Shown piece by piece: positions 26,832 to 34,361 of a DNA stretch of 64,000 nucleotides; position 1 is the first letter of the stretch, and each line of letters starts with the position of its first letter. Both the position numbers and the translations under genes were made by a program. Location: the NCBI RefSeq assembly GCF_002102265.1, contig NZ_LQPG01000007.1:62001-126000 (forward strand), read 5' to 3'. Below the pieces are notes generated by a model. The model saw nothing but the letters and a program-made list of their open reading frames with translations. It was not told the origin of the DNA and did no database searches. This stretch comes from Mycolicibacter longobardus (GTDB lineage Bacteria > Actinomycetota > Actinomycetes > Mycobacteriales > Mycobacteriaceae).

Positions 26832-29180
26832 CTAGGTGCCGGGCGTACCTGGCGCGCCCGGGTTGCCAGGGCTTCCGGGCGTGCCGTCAGCGCCGGGCGT
26901 CCCGGTACCGGTAGCTTCGCCGCCCGCGCCCCCGACGCCGGCTCCACCGGCGTTGCCTCCGTTACCGGCCGCGCCGCCGGTGCCGTTGCCGGCGCCGCCG
27001 GTGCCGTGACCGCCACCGTTGCCGCCGGTCCCGCCGTCGGCGCCATTGCCGCCGTTGCCCCCGTTGTAGCCGTCGCCGGTGGCGTCATTGGTGCCGCCTG
27101 GCCCACCGGCGCCGCCGTTTCCGCCGTTGCCTCCCGCACCACCGGCGCCGCCGTTGCCGCCGGTACCGCTGGTGGACGCGCCACCGACGCCGCCGTTGCC
27201 GCCAGTCCCGCCGTCGGCGCCATTGCCGCCGTTTCCGCCGGGGCCGCCGGGAGTCTCGAGGACCGGATTGCCGAGGCCGCTGCTCCCGGTGGCGCCGGCT
27301 TGGCCGTTGCCACCGACACCGCCGTTGCCGCCGTTGCCGCCGTTGCCGGCCTCCGCGGTGCCGCCGTTACCGCCCAGGCCGCCGGTGCCCGCGGTGAGAC
27401 CGGTCCCGCCGGTGCCGCCGACACCGCCACTGCCGCCGTCGATGTCGCCGGCACCGTTGCCGCCGACACCTCCGTTGCCGCCGTCACCGGCCAGACCGGC
27501 GCTGGACTGTCCACCGGTGCCGCCCATGCCACCGGTGCCGGCGTGGCTGGGACCGGCCGCGGCGCCGGTGAAGGGGTTGTCGTCCGGCATGGTCACACCG
27601 CCACTGTCACCGCCGGCGCCACCGTCGCCACCGCGACCGCCGTCGGCGCTGGGGCCGCTCAGGCCTGCGTTGCCCGTGCCACCGTTGCCGCCGCGGCCGC
27701 CGTTGCCCCCGGAGGCTGTGCCATTGCCGGCGACGCCGCCGTTGCCTCCGTTGCCGCCGCCGGTGCCGCCGGAACTGCTTCCGCCGGCGCCGCCGTTACC
27801 GCCGTTACCACCGACGCTGACGACGTTGGCGCCGGTCGCACCATCGGCACCGGCCCCACCGGCGCCACCGTTGCCGGCCGCTCCGTTGGGTCCGCCGGAC
27901 CCGCCGGATCCGCCGGCGCCCCCGTTGCCGCCCTGGCTGAAGATCGTGCCGGAGCCGCCGTCCCACCCGGTGCTGATGCCGCCGGCGCCGCCGGCACCAC
28001 CCGCACCGCCGTTGGCGCCCTGCGAGGCCGAGCCGCCGCTACCGCCGAGACCGCCCACGCCGCCGCGCAGCGTGCCGGTCCCACCATCGGCGGCCGCACC
28101 GCCATTGCCGCCGTTGCCGCTACCGCCCGCGCCGCCGGTGCCACCGCCGCCGCCATTGCCGCCGATGGTCTGGACGGTGGCGTCGTCGGTGGCGCCGTTG
28201 CCACCGGCACCGCCCGTACCACCGGTACCACCGGTGCCGCTCTCGGTGGCGCCACCGTTGCCGCCGCGGCCGCCGGCGCCGGCCTGCCCGGCGGTCGCAT
28301 CACCGCCAGCGCCGCCGGTACCGCCGGCACCGCCGATGTTGTCGCCAAGAGAGCTGCCGCCGACGCCGCCGGCGCCGCCGAAGGCCTGAGTGCCGACCAG
28401 ACCGTCGCCGCCGGCGCCGCCGTCACCACCGTCACCGCCGATGTTGCCGGTGCCGCCGGCACCGCCGGCACCGCCACGACCACCGTTGCCCAGGAAGGCG
28501 CCCAGCTCGTCGGTGGCGGCGCTACCGCCGGCGCCGCCGTTACCACCGTCGGCGCCGTCCCCGGCCTGTCCGTCGTTGCCGTAGAACGCGCCGCTGTAGA
28601 AGTTGGAACCGCGGACGCCGGCCGCTCCGCCGGCACCGCCGGCACCGCCGTTACCGCCCCAGCCGCCATTGAGCTGGTCGCCTTCGGGTGTGTCGACGCC
28701 CCCGGCTCCCGCACCGCCGTTACCGGCGGCGCCACCGGCGCCCCCCGCGCCGCCGTTGCCGAACATGAAGCCGCTGCGGCCGCCGCCACCGCCGGCCCCG
28801 CCGTTGCCACCGACACCACCGTTGCCGTTGCCGCCGTCGGCGTAGCTGCCCGCCACAGCGTCCAGGCCGGCACCGCCCGCGCCGCCGGCCCCGCCGTTGC
28901 CGAAGAACCAGGCCGCGGCGGCGCCACCGTCGCCACCGGCACCACCGGCACCCCCCGCGACAACCGCGGCCCCACCGGCGCCGCCGTTGCCGCCGTGGCC
29001 CATCCACCAGCCACCAGCGCCGCCGTCACCGCCAGCCGCACCGGCACCGCCCGCACCGCCGTCGCCACCATTGCCCAGCCAGCCCAGGGCCGAGCCGCCG
29101 TTACCGCCGGCAACACCGTCCTGATCGCTGCTCCAACCGGCGCCGCCGTCACCGAGCCACAGACCACCGTCGCCGCCGTC
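26832..29180 (-). repeat. PGRS-type GGxGG-coding repeat tract 2
   Basis: Degenerate GCCGCCGTTGCC-type units on the plus strand, coding GGNGG/GGAGG on the minus strand. Similar to the tract at 18464-21420; the two are in the same orientation 5 kb apart and could recombine, deleting acyl-AMP ligase 2 and porin-like 2 and 3. Confidence 0.85.
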
Positions 29181-29627
29181 CGGCGAATCCGCGGTACCGT
29201 CAACACCGTTGCCGATCAGGTACATACCCGACAAGTCGTTGATCACTCCGTTGATCGCCAGACCGAGCGGGCTGGTGATCCAGAGCTGAGTCATGCTGTA
29301 CAGCGGCTGGTAGAACCACTGGTCCATGATCCCGACCCACGAGAAGGGGTCGCTGTCAGCGCTACCCGGGTTGGCCGCGCCGAACAACGCGTCCAGGTCC
29401 CAGCCGGCCGAACTATCGGCGGCGGGGTCGCTCTCAAACCACGATGTGAACAGCGCTCCGAAGTCCAGATCGCCGAAGTCGAGATCGGCGTGGGCTGCGG
29501 GTGCGGCGGCTAGCGGGGCCATCCCGAAAGCCAGGAACGCGCCCACCGCACTGGCGGCACCGACCACCCGATTGCGGTTGCGCGCTCCGGTGTTACCAGC
29601 CTGGCTGCTGCTGTGACGACGAGTCAT
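26832..29627 (-). CDS. PE-less PGRS protein 2 with its own export signal
   Basis: 931 residues, paralogous to PGRS protein 1. It starts MTRRHSSSQAG and has the signal-like segment [20 protein letters not shown] followed by APAAHAD. A unique region of about 100 residues contains IMDQWFYQPLYSMTQLWI, again without a PE domain. LIGNGVDGT and GGDGGLWLGDGGAGWSSDQD introduce a long GGxGG repeat tract, and the tail is PGNPGAPG-rich. The leader around the ATG (AGGAGAGGTGTTCGCAA) is nearly identical to that of PGRS 1, so the two genes were copied together with their translation signals. It follows porin-like 4 by 79 bp on the same strand. Confidence 0.85.
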   Translation of the reverse strand: MTRRHSSSQAGNTGARNRNRVVGAASAVGAFLAFGMAPLAAAPAAHADLDFGDLDFGALFTSWFESDPAADSSAGWDLDALFGAANPGSADSDPFSWVGIMDQWFYQPLYSMTQLWITSPLGLAINGVINDLSGMYLIGNGVDGTADSPDGGDGGLWLGDGGAGWSSDQDGVAGGNGGSALGWLGNGGDGGAGGAGAAGGDGGAGGWWMGHGGNGGAGGAAVVAGGAGGAGGDGGAAAAWFFGNGGAGGAGGAGLDAVAGSYADGGNGNGGVGGNGGAGGGGGRSGFMFGNGGAGGAGGAAGNGGAGAGGVDTPEGDQLNGGWGGNGGAGGAGGAAGVRGSNFYSGAFYGNDGQAGDGADGGNGGAGGSAATDELGAFLGNGGRGGAGGAGGTGNIGGDGGDGGAGGDGLVGTQAFGGAGGVGGSSLGDNIGGAGGTGGAGGDATAGQAGAGGRGGNGGATESGTGGTGGTGGAGGNGATDDATVQTIGGNGGGGGTGGAGGSGNGGNGGAAADGGTGTLRGGVGGLGGSGGSASQGANGGAGGAGGAGGISTGWDGGSGTIFSQGGNGGAGGSGGSGGPNGAAGNGGAGGAGADGATGANVVSVGGNGGNGGAGGSSSGGTGGGNGGNGGVAGNGTASGGNGGRGGNGGTGNAGLSGPSADGGRGGDGGAGGDSGGVTMPDDNPFTGAAAGPSHAGTGGMGGTGGQSSAGLAGDGGNGGVGGNGAGDIDGGSGGVGGTGGTGLTAGTGGLGGNGGTAEAGNGGNGGNGGVGGNGQAGATGSSGLGNPVLETPGGPGGNGGNGADGGTGGNGGVGGASTSGTGGNGGAGGAGGNGGNGGAGGPGGTNDATGDGYNGGNGGNGADGGTGGNGGGHGTGGAGNGTGGAAGNGGNAGGAGVGGAGGEATGTGTPGADGTPGSPGNPGAPGTPGT

Positions 29628-29706
29628 TTGCGAACACCTCTCCTATGAAGCGGTTCTGTTAAGCAGTGTTGAAGGTTGTCAGGGGAGTCACCAATAACGG
29701 GCGTGC

Positions 29707-30846
29707 TCAGCCAACGAGGAACGCGGCGAGGATGTCTTGCAGGTCGGTAGCCGCGCCGGCGCCGGCGCCACCGTCATCGAAGACGTCATCGCCGATCGGG
29801 TCGAAGCCGAAGAGGGGCGGGGTGACCACGGTGGGCCCCTTGCCATCCCAACCCGAACCCAACAGCGCGCCGACGGTCTGATCCCAGGCCAGCCAGGCGC
29901 CGATCGGGCCGATCCCCTGGCCGGCGATGTTGATCTGCAGCGGTAGGCCGACAGCGGCCTCGGCGTCGAGGCCCAAGCCCAGGCTGTTGAAGATCGAGCC
30001 GCCGACCGCGGGGACCGAGGCGATGATGTCGCCGTTCTCGTCCGCCAATTGCCAGGGGCCGGCCGCCACGGTGCCGCCGCTGAGCAGACCGCCGAACGCG
30101 AACTCCAGGGAGGTGATGGCGCCCTCCGGCATCGGCAACAACCCGGATTCCTCGATGAGCGGAATCAGCCAGTCGAGGTTGAGGGTCGCGCCGTTGAAGT
30201 AGGCGCCGACCATGTTGGGCAGGGCGTTGAGGAAGTCGCCGTCGCTGATGCTGTTGGACAGCGCCACCCAGGGGGCGATCGCGGGACCCAGCGAGCCGAT
30301 GATGATGCCACTCAGCGGCGAGGCCAGGAAGTTGACGATCGGGGTCAAGAACTCGGCTTGGTCGGACGGCAAGAATTGGGGAAGCAGCGCGAACAGCAGG
30401 TCGTGGCCGAACGTGGGAGGCTGACTCTCGACGTCGGTCCCGCTGATGGTGTGCACGATGACCTCGCCGAGGGTGCCGGTGAAGCCGTTGAGGCTGGCTT
30501 CCCCGCTGGCGTTGATCAGCGTGAAGCCGGTCAGCACCGCGTCGAGTTGCTCCTGCATTTGCTGCATCACCGCGGGGATGGTTGACGGATCGTTGATGAT
30601 GCTGTTCCAGAACTCGTCCTGGTTGACCAGCATCTGCTGGAAGCCCACCCCGGGTGCCAGTAGGAAGTTATTGAGCAGCTGGGTGGCGTTGTCCGCCGCG
30701 ATGTTGAACTGCTCGACCCAGTCGGTGAGGACGATATCTCGGGTGACAGGACCCGCCATCGGCGGCGCGGCCGGGGTGGCGGCGATCAGGCCGGAGCCGA
30801 CGATCGCGATACCAGCGGTGACATAGGGGCGAAGGGTTTGCTGCAC
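29707..30846 (-). CDS. exported porin-like protein 4 (subfamily B)
   Basis: 379 residues from the GTG at 30846 (VQQTLRPYVTAGIAIVGSG). AAAGGAG is six bases from this GTG but abuts the ATG at 30852, and the GTG matches the start of porin-like 2. An export segment precedes a region shared with porin-like 2 (NDPSTIPAVMQQM, FLPSDQAEFLTPIVNFLASP). The common core follows: SPLSGIIIGSLGPAIAPWVA, FNGATLNLDWLIPL, EFAFGGLLSGG and GGSIFNSLGLG. The C-terminus ends ATDLQDILAAFLVG. It heads the porin 4 - PGRS 2 pair and is divergent from the LLM oxidoreductase. Confidence 0.65.
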   Translation of the reverse strand: MQQTLRPYVTAGIAIVGSGLIAATPAAPPMAGPVTRDIVLTDWVEQFNIAADNATQLLNNFLLAPGVGFQQMLVNQDEFWNSIINDPSTIPAVMQQMQEQLDAVLTGFTLINASGEASLNGFTGTLGEVIVHTISGTDVESQPPTFGHDLLFALLPQFLPSDQAEFLTPIVNFLASPLSGIIIGSLGPAIAPWVALSNSISDGDFLNALPNMVGAYFNGATLNLDWLIPLIEESGLLPMPEGAITSLEFAFGGLLSGGTVAAGPWQLADENGDIIASVPAVGGSIFNSLGLGLDAEAAVGLPLQINIAGQGIGPIGAWLAWDQTVGALLGSGWDGKGPTVVTPPLFGFDPIGDDVFDDGGAGAGAATDLQDILAAFLVG

Positions 30847-31132
30847 AGCCATCTCCTTTGGTGAGGTGCCGCCCTCGGCGGCGCCCCGAGAAGCCGTGAC
30901 GCCGCCGTGTTGCTCCTGGATTCACACTTATTCACTGATGTGAGATAAAACACTATCCGTGAAAAAACTGAGACGCAAGCACCTTTCACGAAAAGTTCGA
31001 CCGCATCGTCAGAGTTCAAGGCGCTGGCACACAAAAGCCGACCGGACGTTGCCAAGATTATCCTGAGAGTGAACAGAAGTACGTTTTTCCGACACATCGC
31101 ACCACCGCGACAGGAACCGATATACGTGGTAT
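30847..31132. promoter_or_regulatory. divergent region between porin-like 4 and the LLM oxidoreductase
   Basis: 286 bp without a gene. It is AT-rich at 30915-30970 and contains two small inverted repeats: TCACA...TGTGA near 30923-30942 and CGTGAAA (from 30958) with TTTCACG about 19 bases later. Likely to hold promoters of both operons. Confidence 0.4.
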
Positions 31133-32176
31133 GTGCGAATTGGTGTTCAACTGGCCTACGCGGGCGGGTTCAAGCAGGCAGCAGAGCAGGTCGTCGAACT
31201 CGAGCGAATCGGAATCGATGTGGTCGCGGTCGCCGAGGCGTACTCGTTCGACGCGATCAGCCAGCTGAGCTATCTGGCGGCCAAGACCTCGCGGGTGCAG
31301 CTGCTGACCGGGGTTCTGCCGATCTATACCCGCACCCCTGCCCTTTTGGCGATGACGGCCGCCGGCCTGGACTACATCTCCGACGGCCGGTTCGCCCTTG
31401 GCATCGGCACCTCCGGGCCGCAGGTGGTCGAGGGCTTCCACGGCGTACCCTTTGACGCCCCGCTGGGCCGCACCCGCGAGGTGGTGGAGATCTGCCGGGC
31501 GGTGTGGCGCCGGGAACGGCTCAACTACCAGGGCAAGTACTATCAGCTACCACTTCCGGCGGACCGTGGCACCGGACTGGGGAAGCCGTTGCAATTGATC
31601 AATCATCCGGTACGCGAACGGATTCCGATCTCGATTGCCGCACTGGGGCCAAAGAACGTCGAACTGACCGCCGAGATCGCCGACGGCTGGCAGCCGGTGT
31701 TCTTCTACCCCGAACGCGCCGAGGACGTGTGGGGAGACGCGCTGAAAGCCGGTGCGGCCAAACGGGATCCGGAACTGGGTCCGCTGGACGTCATCGTGGG
31801 GGCGTCGCTGGCCATCGGCGACGACGTCGAGGACCGGCTGGCGTGGGCCAAACCGCAGCTGGCGCTCTACATCGGCGGGATGGGCGCGAAGGGCCGAAAC
31901 TTCTACCACAACCTGGCCACTCGCTACGGTTTCGGCGACGTCGCCAACCGCATTCAGGAACTGTACCTGTCCGGGCGCAAGACCGAGGCGATCGCCGCGG
32001 TTCCCGACGAGTTGGTGCGCAACACCTCGCTGGTCGGGCCACGCGGCCTGATCGCCGAGCGGATTGCCGCCTACGTCGAGGCCGGCGTGACGACATTGCT
32101 GGTCGGTCCGCTGGCCACCGGGCAGGACGAGGCACTGCGTTACGTCGAGGAGCTGCGGGCGCTGCTGCCGGCCTGA
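31133..32176 (+). CDS. LLM-class F420-dependent oxidoreductase (Rv3520c-like)
   Basis: 347-residue luciferase-like TIM-barrel enzyme, likely using coenzyme F420. It begins RIGVQLAYAGGFKQAAEQV, with VVAVAEAYSFDAIS, LLTGVLPIYTRTPALLAMTA and DGRFALGIGTSGPQVVEGFHG. The last block is the typical LLM cofactor/substrate region. Length and sequence recall Rv3520c of M. tuberculosis (from memory). The start is GTG at 31133. It is 53 bp upstream of acyl-AMP ligase 3 on the same strand, so it probably provides an oxidoreduction on the same lipid pathway. Confidence 0.85.
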   Translation: MRIGVQLAYAGGFKQAAEQVVELERIGIDVVAVAEAYSFDAISQLSYLAAKTSRVQLLTGVLPIYTRTPALLAMTAAGLDYISDGRFALGIGTSGPQVVEGFHGVPFDAPLGRTREVVEICRAVWRRERLNYQGKYYQLPLPADRGTGLGKPLQLINHPVRERIPISIAALGPKNVELTAEIADGWQPVFFYPERAEDVWGDALKAGAAKRDPELGPLDVIVGASLAIGDDVEDRLAWAKPQLALYIGGMGAKGRNFYHNLATRYGFGDVANRIQELYLSGRKTEAIAAVPDELVRNTSLVGPRGLIAERIAAYVEAGVTTLLVGPLATGQDEALRYVEELRALLPA

Positions 32177-32229
32177 GTCAGGGTGGGGCCGAATGTGGCC
32201 TGTGACACCCTCGGGTCCAAGATGGGGCC

Positions 32230-34053
32230 ATGGATTTCACGCCCACGGTGACAACACCGATCGCAGAGACCCTGGTCGACCTGCTACGGCTCCAAGCCGA
32301 ACGGTTTCGCGACAAGGTGGCGTTCAGCTTCTCCTACAACGGCGATGACGAAGGCCGCACCGAGCTGACGTTCAGCGAACTGGACCGCCGCGCGCGCTCG
32401 ATCGCTGCGAACCTGCAACGCCACGACGTCGCCGGTGAGCGGGTCCTGGTGTTGGTGCGGCCAGGCCTGGACTTCATCGCCGGGTTCTTCGGCTGCCTCT
32501 ACGCCGGTGCCGTCGCGGTGCCGGTACACCAGAAACTGGCACCACGCCTGCAGGTGGTCGTCCCCGACGCCCAAGCCCGGTTCGCGCTCACCGCCGGCGA
32601 GACTCAGGAGGCCACCCGGGCCGCGGTCGCCGGACTCCCCGGGGCGCCCGAGGAGTGGTTCTTCACCGACGCCGGCGCCGACCCGGACACCTGGGTGGCT
32701 CCCGACATCGACATGAATTCCCCGGCAGCCATCCAGTACACCTCGGGCTCGACCCGCTCACCCAAGGGCGTGCTGCTGAGCCACGGCAATGTGCTGCACA
32801 ACGTGGACGCCATCCGTCAGGCATGGAACGGCGACCACGACGCCAGAGGCGTTTTCTGGCTGCCACCGCATCATGACCTGGGCCTGATCGGCGGGATTCT
32901 CTCGATGGTCTACATCGGCGCCAGCACGGCACTGATGTCACCGACCGCGTTCATCAAACGTCCGATGCGCTGGCTGGAGCTGGTGTCCCGGCATCGCGGC
33001 GTGATCACCGCGGCGCCGAACTTCGCCTACGACCGGTGCGTGGAGACCAGCACTCCCGAAGAGCGTGCCGCACTGGATCTTTCCTGCCTGACCGTCGCCA
33101 TGAACGGCGCCGAGGCGGTGCGCGCCACATCCCTGGCCGCATTCGCCGACGCCTTCGCTCCCGCGGGTTTCCAGATCTCGTCGTGCTATCCGGTCTACGG
33201 GCTGGCCGAAGCCACCTTGCAGGTGTCGGCCGGATGCCCCAGCGGAATGCCGGGGGTGCGCTACCTCGACCGTGTCGCTTTGGCCCAGGACCGCGTCGTG
33301 GACATCGCGCCCGACGATCCCGCCGCCGCGACCTTCGTGGGTTGTGGTCAGCCGCGCGAATCCGACGTCGCCATCGTCGATCCGGTGACCCGCCGGCCCT
33401 GCGGGGACGATGAGATCGGCGAGATCTGGGTCGCCGGGCCCAATGTCGCCCTGGGCTACTGGCGCAGGCCGGAGGAGACGGCAGCGACGTTCGGCGCGCG
33501 GCTTGCCGAACCCGGCGACCCGACCCGCGGACCGTTCCTACGCACAGGAGACTACGGGTTCCTTTGCGCCGGTGAGATTTTCACCACTGGACGCTGCAAG
33601 GACCTGGTCGTCGTCGACGGACACCGCTACTACCCCAACGACATCGAGTTCACCGTCCAGCAGTGCGACCCGGTGTTGGTGTCTGGCCGCGGTGCGGTGT
33701 TCGCCACGGACGCACCGCCCGGTGGGGTCGAGCAGCTGGTCGCGGTTCACGAGGTGGACAGCGCACGGATTGCCCAGACCGACTTCGACGCGGTCATCGA
33801 CAAGATCCGGACGGCGATCGCGACGCACCATGGGATCGCGGCCGACGCCGTGGTTCTGGTGCACCATGTGTCGCTACCCACCACGTCAAGCGGCAAGATT
33901 CAGCGCGGCCAGAGCCGACAGCAGTTCGTCGACGGCGCTCTTGCCGTGGTCGCCGAGTGGCGTACGCCGGCCGCGGAACTGTCGCTGGAGGAGCTGGAGG
34001 CTGCGGCCAGGATCGTCTCGACGCTGCAGGCCTGGGGAACCCGCCAGGGGTGA
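32230..34053 (+). CDS. fatty-acyl-AMP ligase 3 (FAAL, FadD family)
   Basis: 607-residue adenylate-forming enzyme of the FAAL type, more divergent than the other two. Motifs: YTSGSTRSPKGVLLSHGN, MNGAEAVRATS, YGLAEATLQVSAG, FLRTGDYGFL, GRCKDLVVVDGHRYYPNDIE and LPTTSSGKIQRGQSRQ. It starts at ATG 32230 and follows the LLM oxidoreductase. Again there is no carrier protein or polyketide synthase nearby. Its stop lies 17 bp from a truncated vapC on the other strand, marking the right edge of the island. Confidence 0.9.
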   Translation: MDFTPTVTTPIAETLVDLLRLQAERFRDKVAFSFSYNGDDEGRTELTFSELDRRARSIAANLQRHDVAGERVLVLVRPGLDFIAGFFGCLYAGAVAVPVHQKLAPRLQVVVPDAQARFALTAGETQEATRAAVAGLPGAPEEWFFTDAGADPDTWVAPDIDMNSPAAIQYTSGSTRSPKGVLLSHGNVLHNVDAIRQAWNGDHDARGVFWLPPHHDLGLIGGILSMVYIGASTALMSPTAFIKRPMRWLELVSRHRGVITAAPNFAYDRCVETSTPEERAALDLSCLTVAMNGAEAVRATSLAAFADAFAPAGFQISSCYPVYGLAEATLQVSAGCPSGMPGVRYLDRVALAQDRVVDIAPDDPAAATFVGCGQPRESDVAIVDPVTRRPCGDDEIGEIWVAGPNVALGYWRRPEETAATFGARLAEPGDPTRGPFLRTGDYGFLCAGEIFTTGRCKDLVVVDGHRYYPNDIEFTVQQCDPVLVSGRGAVFATDAPPGGVEQLVAVHEVDSARIAQTDFDAVIDKIRTAIATHHGIAADAVVLVHHVSLPTTSSGKIQRGQSRQQFVDGALAVVAEWRTPAAELSLEELEAAARIVSTLQAWGTRQG

Positions 34054-34070
34054 GCCGGTGGGGCCTCGGC

Positions 34071-34256
34071 TCACCCTGCGCCCAGCGGGTTGATCCAGCG
34101 CAAACCAACGATTCGGAGGAACGCACCAATCGTCTGCCACGGCAGACCAACCCGGTTGGCGCCGTTCAACGTCTCCTCCAGCCACGCCGCGGCCGCCGGA
34201 TTGTGCTTGCTGTCGGCATCGACGGCGTCCAGCAGGAGGTTCGCGTCTAGGAGCAT
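34071..34256 (-). pseudogene. truncated VapC (PIN-domain toxin) remnant
   Basis: 61 codons beginning MLLDANLLLDAVDADS, the N-terminal strand and first active-site aspartate of VapC endoribonucleases, continuing with AWLEETLNGANRVGLPW and AFLRIV. The usual length is about 130-140 residues. Here the frame stops after RWINPLGAG, so the later acidic residues of the PIN site are missing and the toxin should be dead. The break lies next to the acyl-AMP ligase 3 stop, as expected of an insertion or deletion junction. Confidence 0.7.
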
Positions 34257-34262
34257 CGATGC

Positions 34263-34361
34263 TCATCGTCGATCATCGTCGAGCACATCCGACACCTCGG
34301 CCACGTTGGTGACGTCGACCTTCAGACCAAGCGGGGCCGTGCGCCGTCTCCGATCACTGCC
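34263..34361 (-). pseudogene. C-terminal remnant of a VapB antitoxin
   Basis: An open stretch of about 33 codons without a proper start, ending LGLKVDVTNVAEVSDVL then DDDRR and a TGA six bases before the truncated vapC ATG. This matches the C-terminal, toxin-binding part of a VapB antitoxin; the DNA-binding N-terminus is missing because a stop lies just upstream and the DNA runs into the end of the Rv3439c-like gene. Confidence 0.6.

Noticed and set aside
18464..29180. The regular repeats looked at as possible CRISPR or satellite arrays
   Set aside because: Units are short, degenerate and coding with a 3-base period; there are no constant repeats with unique spacers.
26748..29513. A 921-codon plus-strand frame opposite PGRS gene 2
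   Set aside because: Same explanation: low-complexity shadow of the PGRS repeat, without conserved features.
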